This document shows positions 1-6,595 of a stretch of 10,990 bases of DNA, in pieces (within the stretch, counting starts at the first letter, position 1; the number at the start of each line of letters is the position of its first letter). The notes beneath the pieces are model-generated. The model was not told the origin of the DNA. It saw nothing but the letters and a program-made list of their open reading frames with translations, and did not search any database. The DNA is from JAHIJO01 sp964486075 (GTDB lineage Bacteria; Verrucomicrobiota; Kiritimatiellia; JAAZAB01), in the NCBI GenBank assembly GCA_964486075.1, contig CAZALU010000095.1:1-10990 (forward strand), written 5' to 3'. Made by a program: the position numbers and the translations under genes.

Positions 1-60
1 CTCCCCAGTAACACGGGATGCCGAATTTGACATAACAGATCTAACGTGTTTCTTTCTTTG

Positions 61-81
61 CACCGCCGGCCGCCGGCGGTG
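61..81. other. Perfect GC-rich hairpin beyond the 3' end of guaA
   Basis: CACCGCCGG (61-69) and CCGGCGGTG (73-81) form a perfect 9-bp stem around a 3-nt loop. It lies 26 nt beyond the guaA stop codon. Read on the guaA (minus) strand, the hairpin is followed by an A-rich stretch rather than a T-run, so it does not look like a classic intrinsic terminator. It may be a factor-assisted terminator, an mRNA 3'-end stabiliser or one of the palindromic intergenic elements that are common in this window. The rest of 1-106 shows no gene. Confidence 0.5.
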
Positions 82-106
82 GCTTCGCTGAGTAGTTACA
101 AAAATC

Positions 107-1651
107 TTATTCCCATTCGATCGTGGCCGGCGGTTTGGAGCTGATGTCGTAAACCACCCGGTTGATGCCCCGGACTTCGTTGATGATCCGGTTGGAAATG
201 CGCGCCAGCAGGTCGGCCGGCAGATGGGCCCATTCGGCGGTCATGCCGTCCTGGCTGGTCACGGCGCGCAGGACGGCTGCGTTTTCATAGGTGCGTTCGC
301 CGCCCATGACGCCGACGCTGAAAACCGGCAGAAGTACGGTGAACCATTGCCAGAGCTCATGGCGCCGATCATATTTTTCCATTTCCTCCTGGACGCGCAA
401 ATCGGCCTGCTGGAGCAGGGCTACGCGAGTGGCAGTGACCTCGCCCACTATGCGCACGGCCAGGCCGGGGCCCGGGAATGGCTGGCGGTTGATGATAACA
501 TCCGGCAGTCCCAGTTCGCGCCCCAGGGCGCGGACTTCGTCTTTGAATAATTCGCGCAACGGTTCGATCAGTTCAAATTCCAGGTCCGGCGGCAACCCGC
601 CGACGTTGTGGTGGCTCTTGATGGCCACCGATGATCCGCCCGGCGGCACAACGCTTTCAATAACGTCCGGGTAAAGAGTGCCCTGCGCCAGAAAACGAAT
701 GTTGCCCAGCCGGCGGGATTCGGCGGCGAAGATATCGATGAACCGTTTGCCGATCCGTTTCCGTTTCTCCTCGGGATCGAGCACGCCTTGCAGGTCGGCC
801 AGGAACTGTTCGCCGGCGGCGACTGCGTGCAGGTCGATTCCGAAGCGTTCTCCGAACGTGGCTTTGACTTGATCGGTTTCACCGGCGCGCATCAGTCCGT
901 TATCCACGAAAATGCAGTGCAACTGGCGTCCAATGGCTTTTTGCAGGAGCACGGCCGTGACCGAAGAATCCACCCCGCCGCTCAGTCCGCAGACGACATG
1001 TTCTTTCCCGACCTTACGGCGCACGGTTTCGATGCTTTGCTGGATGAAGCCGGTCATCCGCCAGTTTGCTTGCGCCCCGCACGCGGTGAAAATAAACCGG
1101 CGCAGGATGTCGGCGCCGTGTGGTGTGTGCGCGGCTTCGGGATGGAATTGTAGCCCGAATATTTTCCGTGCCGGATGCGCCATGGCCGCGATCGGGCAGG
1201 CGTCGGTACGGGCCAGGCGGATGAACCCATCCGGCATGGCTTCCACCTGGTCGCCATGGCTCATCCAGGCGTCCAGGTAAACGGGCAGGTCCTGGAAGAG
1301 GGTGTCGGCCTCGATCACGCTGATTCGGGCTGGCCCGTATTCCGGCGCCTGGCCGAGCTTTACTTTGCCCCCCAGCGTTTTGGCTGTCAATTGCATACCG
1401 TAGCAAATGCCCAGAATCGGGATGCCCAGGTCGAAAAGTGCTGGATCGCAGGCGGGGGCGTTGGGTTCAAACACGCCGGCCGGCCCGCCCGAAAGGATAA
1501 TGCCGACGGGCTTGCGCTGCGCTAAGTTGGCCGCCGTCGTATTCCAGGGTAGGATTTCGGAATACACCCGCAGTTCCCGCACGCGCCGCGCGATCAACTG
1601 CGTGTATGGCGATCCGAAATCCAGCACGGCTATCCAGTCGTGTGTTGTCAT
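107..1651 (-). CDS. guaA: GMP synthase (glutamine-hydrolysing)
   Basis: This is a cytoplasmic enzyme of purine synthesis that converts XMP to GMP using glutamine and ATP. The 514-aa product has the family's full architecture and roughly its usual length (E. coli about 525 aa). An N-terminal class I glutamine amidotransferase domain has its nucleophile Cys83 in GICYGMQL and the His170/Glu172 pair in QFHPE. It is followed by the ATP-pyrophosphatase P-loop SGGVDSS (224-230), the VDNGLMR segment, KSHHNVGGLP and PFPGPGLAVRIVGE. The C-terminal dimerisation domain ends in DISSKPPATIEWE. The start is the ATG at 1651, which places the DFGS segment close to the N-terminus as in homologues; an in-frame GTG at 1672 would add 7 residues. 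Neither start has a clear Shine-Dalgarno sequence. One oddity is DFGSPYTQL where the family usually reads DFGSQYTQL. The gene stands alone and is divergent from the ompA-like gene. Identity is near certain. Confidence 0.97.
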   Translation of the reverse strand: MTTHDWIAVLDFGSPYTQLIARRVRELRVYSEILPWNTTAANLAQRKPVGIILSGGPAGVFEPNAPACDPALFDLGIPILGICYGMQLTAKTLGGKVKLGQAPEYGPARISVIEADTLFQDLPVYLDAWMSHGDQVEAMPDGFIRLARTDACPIAAMAHPARKIFGLQFHPEAAHTPHGADILRRFIFTACGAQANWRMTGFIQQSIETVRRKVGKEHVVCGLSGGVDSSVTAVLLQKAIGRQLHCIFVDNGLMRAGETDQVKATFGERFGIDLHAVAAGEQFLADLQGVLDPEEKRKRIGKRFIDIFAAESRRLGNIRFLAQGTLYPDVIESVVPPGGSSVAIKSHHNVGGLPPDLEFELIEPLRELFKDEVRALGRELGLPDVIINRQPFPGPGLAVRIVGEVTATRVALLQQADLRVQEEMEKYDRRHELWQWFTVLLPVFSVGVMGGERTYENAAVLRAVTSQDGMTAEWAHLPADLLARISNRIINEVRGINRVVYDISSKPPATIEWE

Positions 1652-2423
1652 AAGTGGGTTGATGTTTAGCACGAACCGGCGTGCTTGACAAGCAGTGCTT
1701 CGGCGTGCGGTGGAATATAATTACCCCATCCTAGGCGGATTGCATTGCTGCGCATATAAAACAAAACGGTTGATCGGCGTTCTTATTGTAACGTAACTGC
1801 TCTTGCCGGAAAAACCCAGATAAGAATGCCTTTAAAAAGGTTCCGAATTATATCTATTTTCAAATCGGCCGCTTTAGGCAGTTTCAGAACTGCGTTCGCA
1901 GGATTAACGAGTCAGTTGCAAAAGTCCCAGCAAAGAAGGCCACGAGGGACCGTGGCCCTCCAAATGCCGAAAGGAATCCGCCTGTTTTCGGCGGTGGCGT
2001 TTTTCCTCCGTGTCTGTCGTGCAACCGGCATCCGCTAAGGCGAAAAAATCTTTTCGGGTTGCGGACACAGTCCGCCTGGGGCGGAACGCATCGGAACCTG
2101 GCGGAAGGGATAGAGTTGCGTGCCTTTTTTGGTGCCGAATCGACGCGCCGCAACTGCAGCAATTAAACCCAAGAACGGAGAATGGACTCATTGAAATTAT
2201 TGAATTTATTTGCTTGCATCGATCCGGGAAACGCCATAGTCTAAAAAAGTTAACTTCTTTTTTGTTCGTAAGTGATGAATTAGTTGGTCGATAACTCGAA
2301 AAACGAGGGTTTGTCATTTTGGAAGCGCCAAGCAATCTCAGTGCACATTCCCGAATTATGAGATCCTTCGCTTCCTTCCGAGCGGTAGTTTTTGTTCGTT
2401 ATAACCCCTAGGAGGACTTTATT
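1652..2423. other. Divergent intergenic region with several short hairpins, no convincing gene
   Basis: This 772-nt stretch separates guaA from the ompA-like gene. Short open frames here lack ribosome binding sites and recognisable domains, so I call no CDS. Visible stem-loops are AGCACG/CGTGCT (1668-1685), GGCCACG/CGTGGCC (1938-1957), GCCGAAA/TTTCGGC (1966-1992), CGAAAA/TTTTCG (2041-2056), and GCGGAC/GTCCGC (2061-2075), which competes with TCCGCC/GGCGGA (2071-2085). From about 2161 to 2400 the sequence becomes clearly AT-richer, as expected near a promoter, but I found no well-spaced -35/-10 pair for either gene. I see no purine riboswitch upstream of guaA. The hairpins at 1938-2085 resemble degenerate copies of the palindromic repeats near the right end of the window. 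Confidence 0.5.
2410..2415 (+). promoter_or_regulatory. Ribosome binding site fixing a GTG start
   Basis: A consensus AGGAGG lies 8 nt upstream of GTG (2424-2426). It decides the start of the ompA-like gene, because the reading frame then opens directly into a typical signal peptide (Met-Lys-Lys...). Confidence 0.8.
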
Positions 2424-3770
2424 GTGAAAAAAACACATTGTGTTGCCGGCATCGTTCTGTTAGCCGCCATTATGTTCGGGGCGTCTGGAAAACTGTGGGC
2501 GCAAGCTAAAGCGGGCGCCGATGAAATTCCTCCTTGGTATGTTGGCTTGGCGGGCGGCTATTTTGGTCAAGAAGGCGACGAGGCCACTAAGGGCGGCAGC
2601 TTTATCCAGTTAAAACTGGGCTATGATTACACGGCTTGGTGGTCGTTTGAAGGGTCGGTGAGGGTGTTTCCGTACCTCGCCAAAAATGATGTTATAGATC
2701 AACACCCAGCGCCTCATCTTAGGCCGGGGCTTGACGGCGATTCTACTTGGGCGGTCGGGCTTGTGGCAGATGCGCTGTTCCACCTGAACGCCACCGATAA
2801 CCGGCATTGGGACCCATACCTAAAGGGCGGGCTAGGCTTCAACTATTATGATCGCGAACGGGACGACTGCTGGCGGGCTGATCCGCTTATTCGATATGGC
2901 ATTGGTATGGCCTACCACTTTAATCCGGAGTGGTCCGTGCATGCCGATTTCGATATGGAATCGCCGATTCATAAAAAGCGTGATTCCTTGGAACTCAACA
3001 TGCTGCCGTCCGTGGGGGTCAACTGGAGATGGGGCGCGCATGTTCCTCCGAAATTTATAGTGGCCGGCGGCGCGGTGGATAGCGATGGCGACGGTCTGAC
3101 CGATGCGGAAGAACTGGTCTTGGGCACCGATCCCCATAACCCGGATACCGATGGCGACGGGTTGACGGATGGCGAGGAAGTCAAGATATACAAAACCGAT
3201 CCTCTGAACCCTGATACTGATTACGACGGGCTCAAGGATGGCCCCGAGGTGTACGACTACAAAACCAACCCACTGGATCGAGATACGGATAAGGGCGGCG
3301 TGGCTGATGGCCACGAGGTGATCGAGGACCATACAAATCCGCTGGATCCCTCCGATGATCTTCTGTTGTTCACCCTGCATATCGAGTTTGACACCGATAA
3401 AGCAGTCATTCACTCCGAGTATTTTAACGATCTGGACACGATCGGCAAGGTATTGACGCGCGACCCGAAGGCGACTGCCAGGATCGAGGGACATGCCGAC
3501 AAGCGCAAGACCTCCTCGGCCAAGCACAATATGCAGTTATCTGAACGACGCGCCAAGGCGGCGGCCGATTATCTCAATAGCAAACACGGCATTGCGCACA
3601 GCCGCATGACGCCGGTGGGGTATGGTTATACCCGGCCCATGGCGCCGAACGACCCGATCAACGGCAATCGCAAGAATCGGCGCGTCGAGGTCTATATTCG
3701 CAAAGGCGCTGAACTTCCGGATGCTCAACCAGTGGGCGTGCCGGCGCCGGCTGCTGCGCAAGCTAAGTAA
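2424..3770 (+). CDS. OmpA-family outer-membrane protein with thrombospondin type-3-like calcium repeats
   Basis: This 448-aa protein probably spans the outer membrane and tethers it to peptidoglycan. Residues 1-28 form a Sec signal peptide: a Lys-Lys N-terminus, a hydrophobic core, and likely cleavage after AQA or LWA. Residues about 36-205 look like an 8-strand OmpA-type beta-barrel, with alternating aromatic and hydrophobic strands such as WYVGLAGGYFG and PYLKGGLGFNYYD. Residues about 218-312 hold four Asp-rich repeats of 22-23 residues starting at D219, D241, D264 and D287 (DSDGDGLTD type), expected to bind Ca2+ and act as a stalk. The fourth repeat is degenerate (DTDKGGVAD). Residues about 316-425 are an OmpA C-terminal domain with IEGHADKR, Asn369 and LSERRAKAA; Asp359 and Arg375 are the likely diaminopimelate contacts. 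The tail is rich in Ala and Pro. The gene is monocistronic, with a good ribosome binding site upstream and a strong terminator downstream. Family is certain; function as porin or structural anchor is not resolved. Confidence 0.9.
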   Translation: MKKTHCVAGIVLLAAIMFGASGKLWAQAKAGADEIPPWYVGLAGGYFGQEGDEATKGGSFIQLKLGYDYTAWWSFEGSVRVFPYLAKNDVIDQHPAPHLRPGLDGDSTWAVGLVADALFHLNATDNRHWDPYLKGGLGFNYYDRERDDCWRADPLIRYGIGMAYHFNPEWSVHADFDMESPIHKKRDSLELNMLPSVGVNWRWGAHVPPKFIVAGGAVDSDGDGLTDAEELVLGTDPHNPDTDGDGLTDGEEVKIYKTDPLNPDTDYDGLKDGPEVYDYKTNPLDRDTDKGGVADGHEVIEDHTNPLDPSDDLLLFTLHIEFDTDKAVIHSEYFNDLDTIGKVLTRDPKATARIEGHADKRKTSSAKHNMQLSERRAKAAADYLNSKHGIAHSRMTPVGYGYTRPMAPNDPINGNRKNRRVEVYIRKGAELPDAQPVGVPAPAAAQAK

Positions 3771-3783
3771 AACATCTCGTCCT

Positions 3784-3828
3784 GCAGGGCTGAAGGAAAA
3801 ATCCTTTCCTTCAGCTCTGCTTGTTTTT
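3784..3828 (+). terminator. Strong intrinsic (Rho-independent) terminator of the ompA-like gene
   Basis: A 16-bp stem (3784-3799 with 3805-3820, core GCTGAAGGAAA/TTTCCTTCAGC, a single G-U wobble) closes a 5-nt loop AATCC. It is followed at once by TTGTTTTT. It starts 13 nt after the stop codon at 3770. This is the clearest terminator in the window. Confidence 0.93.
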
Positions 3829-3879
3829 CAGCAGCAGCGTTAGCCTCATTTGCGCGAAAGCGCCAAAAAACAAAGAAGA

Positions 3880-3966
3880 TTAACCATAAAGAACTCAAAT
3901 ATCGCAGAGAAAACGAGATAAAGGGATGAAAAAATAATCTTTTTTTGTGCTCTTTGGTGCGGTTAA
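3880..3966. repeat. 87-nt imperfect inverted repeat, AT-rich
   Basis: The ends are TTAACC (3880-3885) and GGTTAA (3961-3966). Moving inwards, ATAAAGAACTCAAA faces the complement of TTTGTGCTCTTTGGTGC with small gaps. The centre carries A6 (3929-3934) and T7 (3940-3946) around TAATC. The words AAAGAACTC and CGCAGAGAAAACG resemble the AAAGAACGCAGAG-type intergenic repeats known from many environmental bacterial genomes; that resemblance is from memory. A smaller hairpin, GCGC-GAAA-GCGC with a GNRA loop, lies just upstream at 3852-3863. Confidence 0.55.
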
Positions 3967-3989
3967 ATATCTCTTAAAATTTGGTTTAC

Positions 3990-4041
3990 GGGCATGTCCC
4001 GGCTTCGGGATTGCCCGCCGTGTCCATCCGACACCGGCGGG
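3990..4041. repeat. Two overlapping GC-rich hairpins abutting the assembly gap
   Basis: The first is a nested hairpin: GGGCA (3990-3994) with TGCCC (4012-4016), and inside it TCCCG/CGGGA around GCTT. The second pairs CCCGCCGTGTC (4014-4024) with GACAC-c-GGCGGG (4030-4041): an 11-bp stem with one bulged C and loop CATCC. They share CCC at 4014-4016, so the full forms exclude each other. The N run begins 2 nt after the second hairpin. Confidence 0.6.
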
Positions 4042-4043
4042 AA

Positions 4044-4143
4044 NNNNNNNNNNNNNNNNNNNNNNNNNNNNNNNNNNNNNNNNNNNNNNNNNNNNNNNNN
4101 NNNNNNNNNNNNNNNNNNNNNNNNNNNNNNNNNNNNNNNNNNN
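4044..4143. other. Assembly gap of exactly 100 N
   Basis: One hundred consecutive N is the usual placeholder for a scaffold gap of unknown length. Contiguity between the ompA-like gene and argF is therefore assumed by scaffolding, and genes could be missing here. Both flanks are palindromic repeat sequence, which is a likely cause of the break. Confidence 0.95.
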
Positions 4144-4147
4144 CGAA

Positions 4148-4215
4148 GACCGACATCATCTGTCGGTTACAGTAGAAGTCGTCCCTGCGCGTCACGCGAT
4201 CGCGGCCTAATTCAG
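4148..4215. repeat. Diverged copy of the composite palindromic repeat
   Basis: After GA comes the stem CCGACA/TGTCGG (4150-4155, 4161-4166) with loop TCATC. Then follow TTACAGT, AGAAGTCG, a CGCG-TCA-CGCG hairpin (4188-4198) and GCCTAATTCA (4205-4214). The order matches the module at 10918-10990: stem, CTACAGT, AGAGTTG, GC hairpin, GCCTAATTCA. Only the right part is present because the gap removes the left. Downstream, CGAGC-ACA-GCTCG (4220-4232) followed by TTTT is a weak terminator-like hairpin. Confidence 0.65.
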
Positions 4216-4249
4216 ATTGCGAGCACAGCTCGTTTTAAATAAATCCGGC

Positions 4250-4278
4250 TTGCTTGTTGCTGATCAGTCTAGTATATA
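4250..4278 (+). promoter_or_regulatory. Candidate sigma-70-type promoter for argF-pyrB
   Basis: TTGCTT (4250-4255) and TATATA (4273-4278) are separated by 17 nt, the ideal spacing. Transcription would begin near 4285 and leave a leader of only about 15 nt before the argF ATG. A weak GAAAGG (4289-4294) serves as ribosome binding site. I see no recognisable ARG box. The match to consensus is moderate. Confidence 0.42.
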
Positions 4279-4299
4279 AATCTGGCTTGAAAGGCGCTT

Positions 4300-5319
4300 A
4301 TGGAAGAAATATTTAAATTAACCGGGCGGAGCCTGCTGCGACTCTCCGACTTGACGGATGCCGAACTGAAACAGCTACTCGATCTGGCGGACAGCCTGAA
4401 GAAGAACAAGAAAATGGGGCTACAGCAGGATCGCCTGCGCAAGAAAAATATAGCCTTGCTGTTTGAAAAAGCATCCACGCGGACGCGGGCGGCGTTCACA
4501 GTGGGCGCGGTGGATGAGGGCGCCAGCGTGGAATATATGGGCATGCACGATATTCACCTTGGCAAGAAGGAGTCCATCAAGGACACGGCCCGAGTGCTCG
4601 GCCGTATGTTCGATGCCATCGGGTTCCGGGGGTTCAAGCAGGAGACGGTCGAGCTCCTGGCGCGGCATTCCGGGGTGCCCGTCTGGAACGGGCTGACCGA
4701 CGACGCGCATCCCACCCAGGCCCTGGCGGACTTGATGACGATCCGGGAATATTTTCATTTTCTGAAAGGCTTGAAAGTTGTTTTCATGGGCGATGGGCGG
4801 AACAACGTCTGCCTTTCGCTCATGATGGGCTGTGCCAAGAGCGGGATACATTTTGTCGACTGCACTCCATCCGCGCTGACGCCGCCGCGGGAAATTTTGG
4901 AACAGGCTACCATCATTGCCGGGCGGAACGGCGGTTCGGTGTCCGTTTGCCATGAGCCAGCCGACGCCGTCAAGGGTGCCAATGTGCTCTATACCGATGT
5001 CTGGGTTTCCATGGGGGAGGAAGCCCAATTCGCCGAACGGGTGCGCCTCCTCAAGCCGTACCAGGTGAACATGGAGCTGATGCGCCAGACCGGCTATTTG
5101 GCCAAAGACAGCGCGATATTTCTGCACTGCCTGCCGGCGTTCCATAATAACGACACCGAATTGACGAAAACTTGCGGCGCCCTGGAGGTGACCGACGATG
5201 TTTTCGAGGCGTCGTTTTCCAAGGTCTTCGACCAGGCCGAAAATCGTTTACATACCATCAAGGCCGTTATGGTGGCCACGTTGATGACAGGGGAGGGGCG
5301 ACATGAGCACGCCGATTAA
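4300..5319 (+). CDS. argF: Ornithine carbamoyltransferase
   Basis: This cytoplasmic enzyme makes citrulline from ornithine and carbamoyl phosphate in arginine biosynthesis; the same fold can also run catabolically as ArcB. The 339-aa product is of normal length. The carbamoyl-phosphate site is visible as STRTR (59-63) and HPTQ (137-140). The ornithine-binding SMG loop is in DVWVSMGE (233-240), and the catalytic HCLPAF motif is at 276-281. The sequence GHKESIKDTARVLGRM-like (here GKKESIKDTARVLGRM) and the ending DQAENRLHTIKAVMVATL are typical of the long ArgF/ArcB class. The ATG at 4300 follows a weak GAAAGG. Its 3' end overlaps pyrB by 17 nt, so the two are co-transcribed and probably translationally coupled. 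Anabolic use is favoured because the neighbour is pyrB and no arcA or arcC is present, but genes in the upstream gap cannot be excluded. Confidence 0.94.
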   Translation: MEEIFKLTGRSLLRLSDLTDAELKQLLDLADSLKKNKKMGLQQDRLRKKNIALLFEKASTRTRAAFTVGAVDEGASVEYMGMHDIHLGKKESIKDTARVLGRMFDAIGFRGFKQETVELLARHSGVPVWNGLTDDAHPTQALADLMTIREYFHFLKGLKVVFMGDGRNNVCLSLMMGCAKSGIHFVDCTPSALTPPREILEQATIIAGRNGGSVSVCHEPADAVKGANVLYTDVWVSMGEEAQFAERVRLLKPYQVNMELMRQTGYLAKDSAIFLHCLPAFHNNDTELTKTCGALEVTDDVFEASFSKVFDQAENRLHTIKAVMVATLMTGEGRHEHAD

Positions 5320-6385
5320 GTCTTTGACGGAAATCGAATGGGATGAGCTTCAAAAACTAAGCCTGGACGACAAGGTCCGCTGTTTTAACATGGGCAAGGG
5401 GCCGTTTCACGTTCTCGTGGCCCAGCAGTTCGATCGGGCCCTGTTGCAGGAGCTGGGTGATATGGCCTCGCGCCTGCGCCAAGTTAGCAAGAGCAAGAAA
5501 GGCATGGATTTTCTCGGCCGCCTGCTGTCGCATAAAACGGCCATGCTCTATTTTACCCAGCCGAGCACGCGTACATTCCTATCCTTCCATTCCGCCTGCC
5601 AGATCCTCGGGATGCGGACCGTGGAAGTGCGCGATAAGGCTACCTCCAGCGAAGTGAAGGGCGAGACACAGGATGATTCCATCCGCACCTTCAGCTCGTT
5701 TTCCGATGTTATCATCATGCGCAGCGCCGTCGGCGGCCTGGCCGAAAAAATGGCTTGGATGCTTTCGCATACGGAGCGTCCGGTGCCGATCGTCAACGCC
5801 GGCTCCGGCAAGGACCAGCATCCGACCCAAGCCTTGCTGGATATCTACACGTTGCAGCGGAGTTTTGAGCGGCGGGGTGGCATTGACCGCAAGAAAGTGG
5901 TTTTTGTAGGCGACCTGGCCCGGGGCCGAACAGTACGTTCGCTGGCGCACCTGTTGACGACCTATGTGGACGTCAAGCAGTACTTCATCGCCCCGCCGGC
6001 CCTGCAGATCGGCAAGGATATCCTTGAGCATTTGACGGCGGCGGGCGTCGATTTTGAGGTCGGCGACGATTTCGAGCGCGTGATTCCGGAGGCCGATGCC
6101 ATTTACATGACCCGCCTCCAGAACGAATGGGACGACAAGGCGCTGGACAGCGGCCAGCTCGATATTTCCAGGTACAATTTCACAGCCAAGCATCTCAAGT
6201 TGCTTCAGCCGCATGCCGTACTTATGCATCCTTTGCCGCGCCGACAGGAGATCGCTGTCGAAGTCGATCACGATCCCCGCGCAATCTACTGGCGGCAGGT
6301 GCGTAACGGTATGTGGATCCGCGTGGCCCTGCTGGCCCGCCTTTTCGATTGCTGCGATGCCGTCCGCAATTTTCACGGATCGTGA
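5303..6385 (+). CDS. pyrB: Aspartate carbamoyltransferase, catalytic chain (N-terminally extended)
   Basis: This enzyme catalyses the committed step of pyrimidine synthesis, carbamoyl phosphate plus aspartate to carbamoyl-aspartate. It has 360 aa against about 310 in E. coli; the surplus is an N-terminal extension of roughly 36 residues. Active-site residues can be matched to E. coli: Ser88-Thr89-Arg90-Thr91 (STRT loop), Lys119 in EVKGET, Arg140 in IMRS, His173 and Gln176 in QHPTQ, Arg209 in GRTVRS, Arg271 and Gln273 in MTRLQ, and the PLPR loop at 310-313. Two departures stand out: Phe92 where most family members have Arg (STRTR), and PLPRRQE instead of PLPRVDE. GGGGAGGGG just before the ATG at 5303, inside the argF 3' end, is the ribosome binding site. 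No regulatory pyrI follows. A specialised transcarbamylase with another substrate is possible but less likely, since the aspartate-site arginines are kept. Confidence 0.87.
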   Translation: MSTPIKSLTEIEWDELQKLSLDDKVRCFNMGKGPFHVLVAQQFDRALLQELGDMASRLRQVSKSKKGMDFLGRLLSHKTAMLYFTQPSTRTFLSFHSACQILGMRTVEVRDKATSSEVKGETQDDSIRTFSSFSDVIIMRSAVGGLAEKMAWMLSHTERPVPIVNAGSGKDQHPTQALLDIYTLQRSFERRGGIDRKKVVFVGDLARGRTVRSLAHLLTTYVDVKQYFIAPPALQIGKDILEHLTAAGVDFEVGDDFERVIPEADAIYMTRLQNEWDDKALDSGQLDISRYNFTAKHLKLLQPHAVLMHPLPRRQEIAVEVDHDPRAIYWRQVRNGMWIRVALLARLFDCCDAVRNFHGS

Positions 6386-6595
6386 GCCGCTGGACTCTGC
6401 CGCTGGTAGCGTCGCAGATACTTGTGATTTGTGGAGTGTTGTATACATGTTGATTGATGCTTTCTCATTCTATTATGTTGGTAAATCTGACTTTACGTCA
6501 GCGACTGCTGTGATAAACCCGGCGTTTGCCGGTCGGCCGGATTCAGCGCGCTGCCACAGGCGCATGTATCTGTAGCCGTTTAAGGAGATAGCCCG
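6386..6595. other. Intergenic region between pyrB and the UroD-like gene
   Basis: No gene is seen. It contains small hairpins CTGAC/GTCAG (6487-6501) and CCGGC-GTTT-GCCGG (6519-6532), neither with a T-run. It also has an AT-rich stretch around 6440-6480 with a poor promoter candidate (TTGATT 6450-6455, TATTAT 6471-6476, spacing only 15). A lone TGTAGCC (6571-6577) matches the arm of the repeat family at the right end. AAGGAG at 6582-6587 is the ribosome binding site of the next gene. Confidence 0.4.

Noticed and set aside
1685..1721. Promoter with perfect TTGACA (1685-1690) and TATAAT (1716-1721) on the + strand
   Set aside because: The spacer is 25 nt, far from 16-18, and the ompA-like start is 700 nt away; TTGACA also falls in a local GCTTG-A-CAAGC palindrome.
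1652..1800. Purine riboswitch in the guaA leader
   Set aside because: Reading the minus strand, I could not find the conserved three-way junction core or paired loops of a purine aptamer.
1826..2335. Short ORFs on both strands in the guaA-ompA intergenic region
   Set aside because: None has a ribosome binding site, recognisable domain or signal peptide, and they overlap each other and hairpins.
2832..3527. Antisense frame opposite the ompA-like gene (231 codons)
   Set aside because: Its repeating pattern simply mirrors the Asp-rich calcium repeats on the coding strand.
5579..6448. Long antisense open frame opposite pyrB (289 codons)
   Set aside because: It is a GC-driven shadow of a well-conserved enzyme gene and shows no domain of its own.
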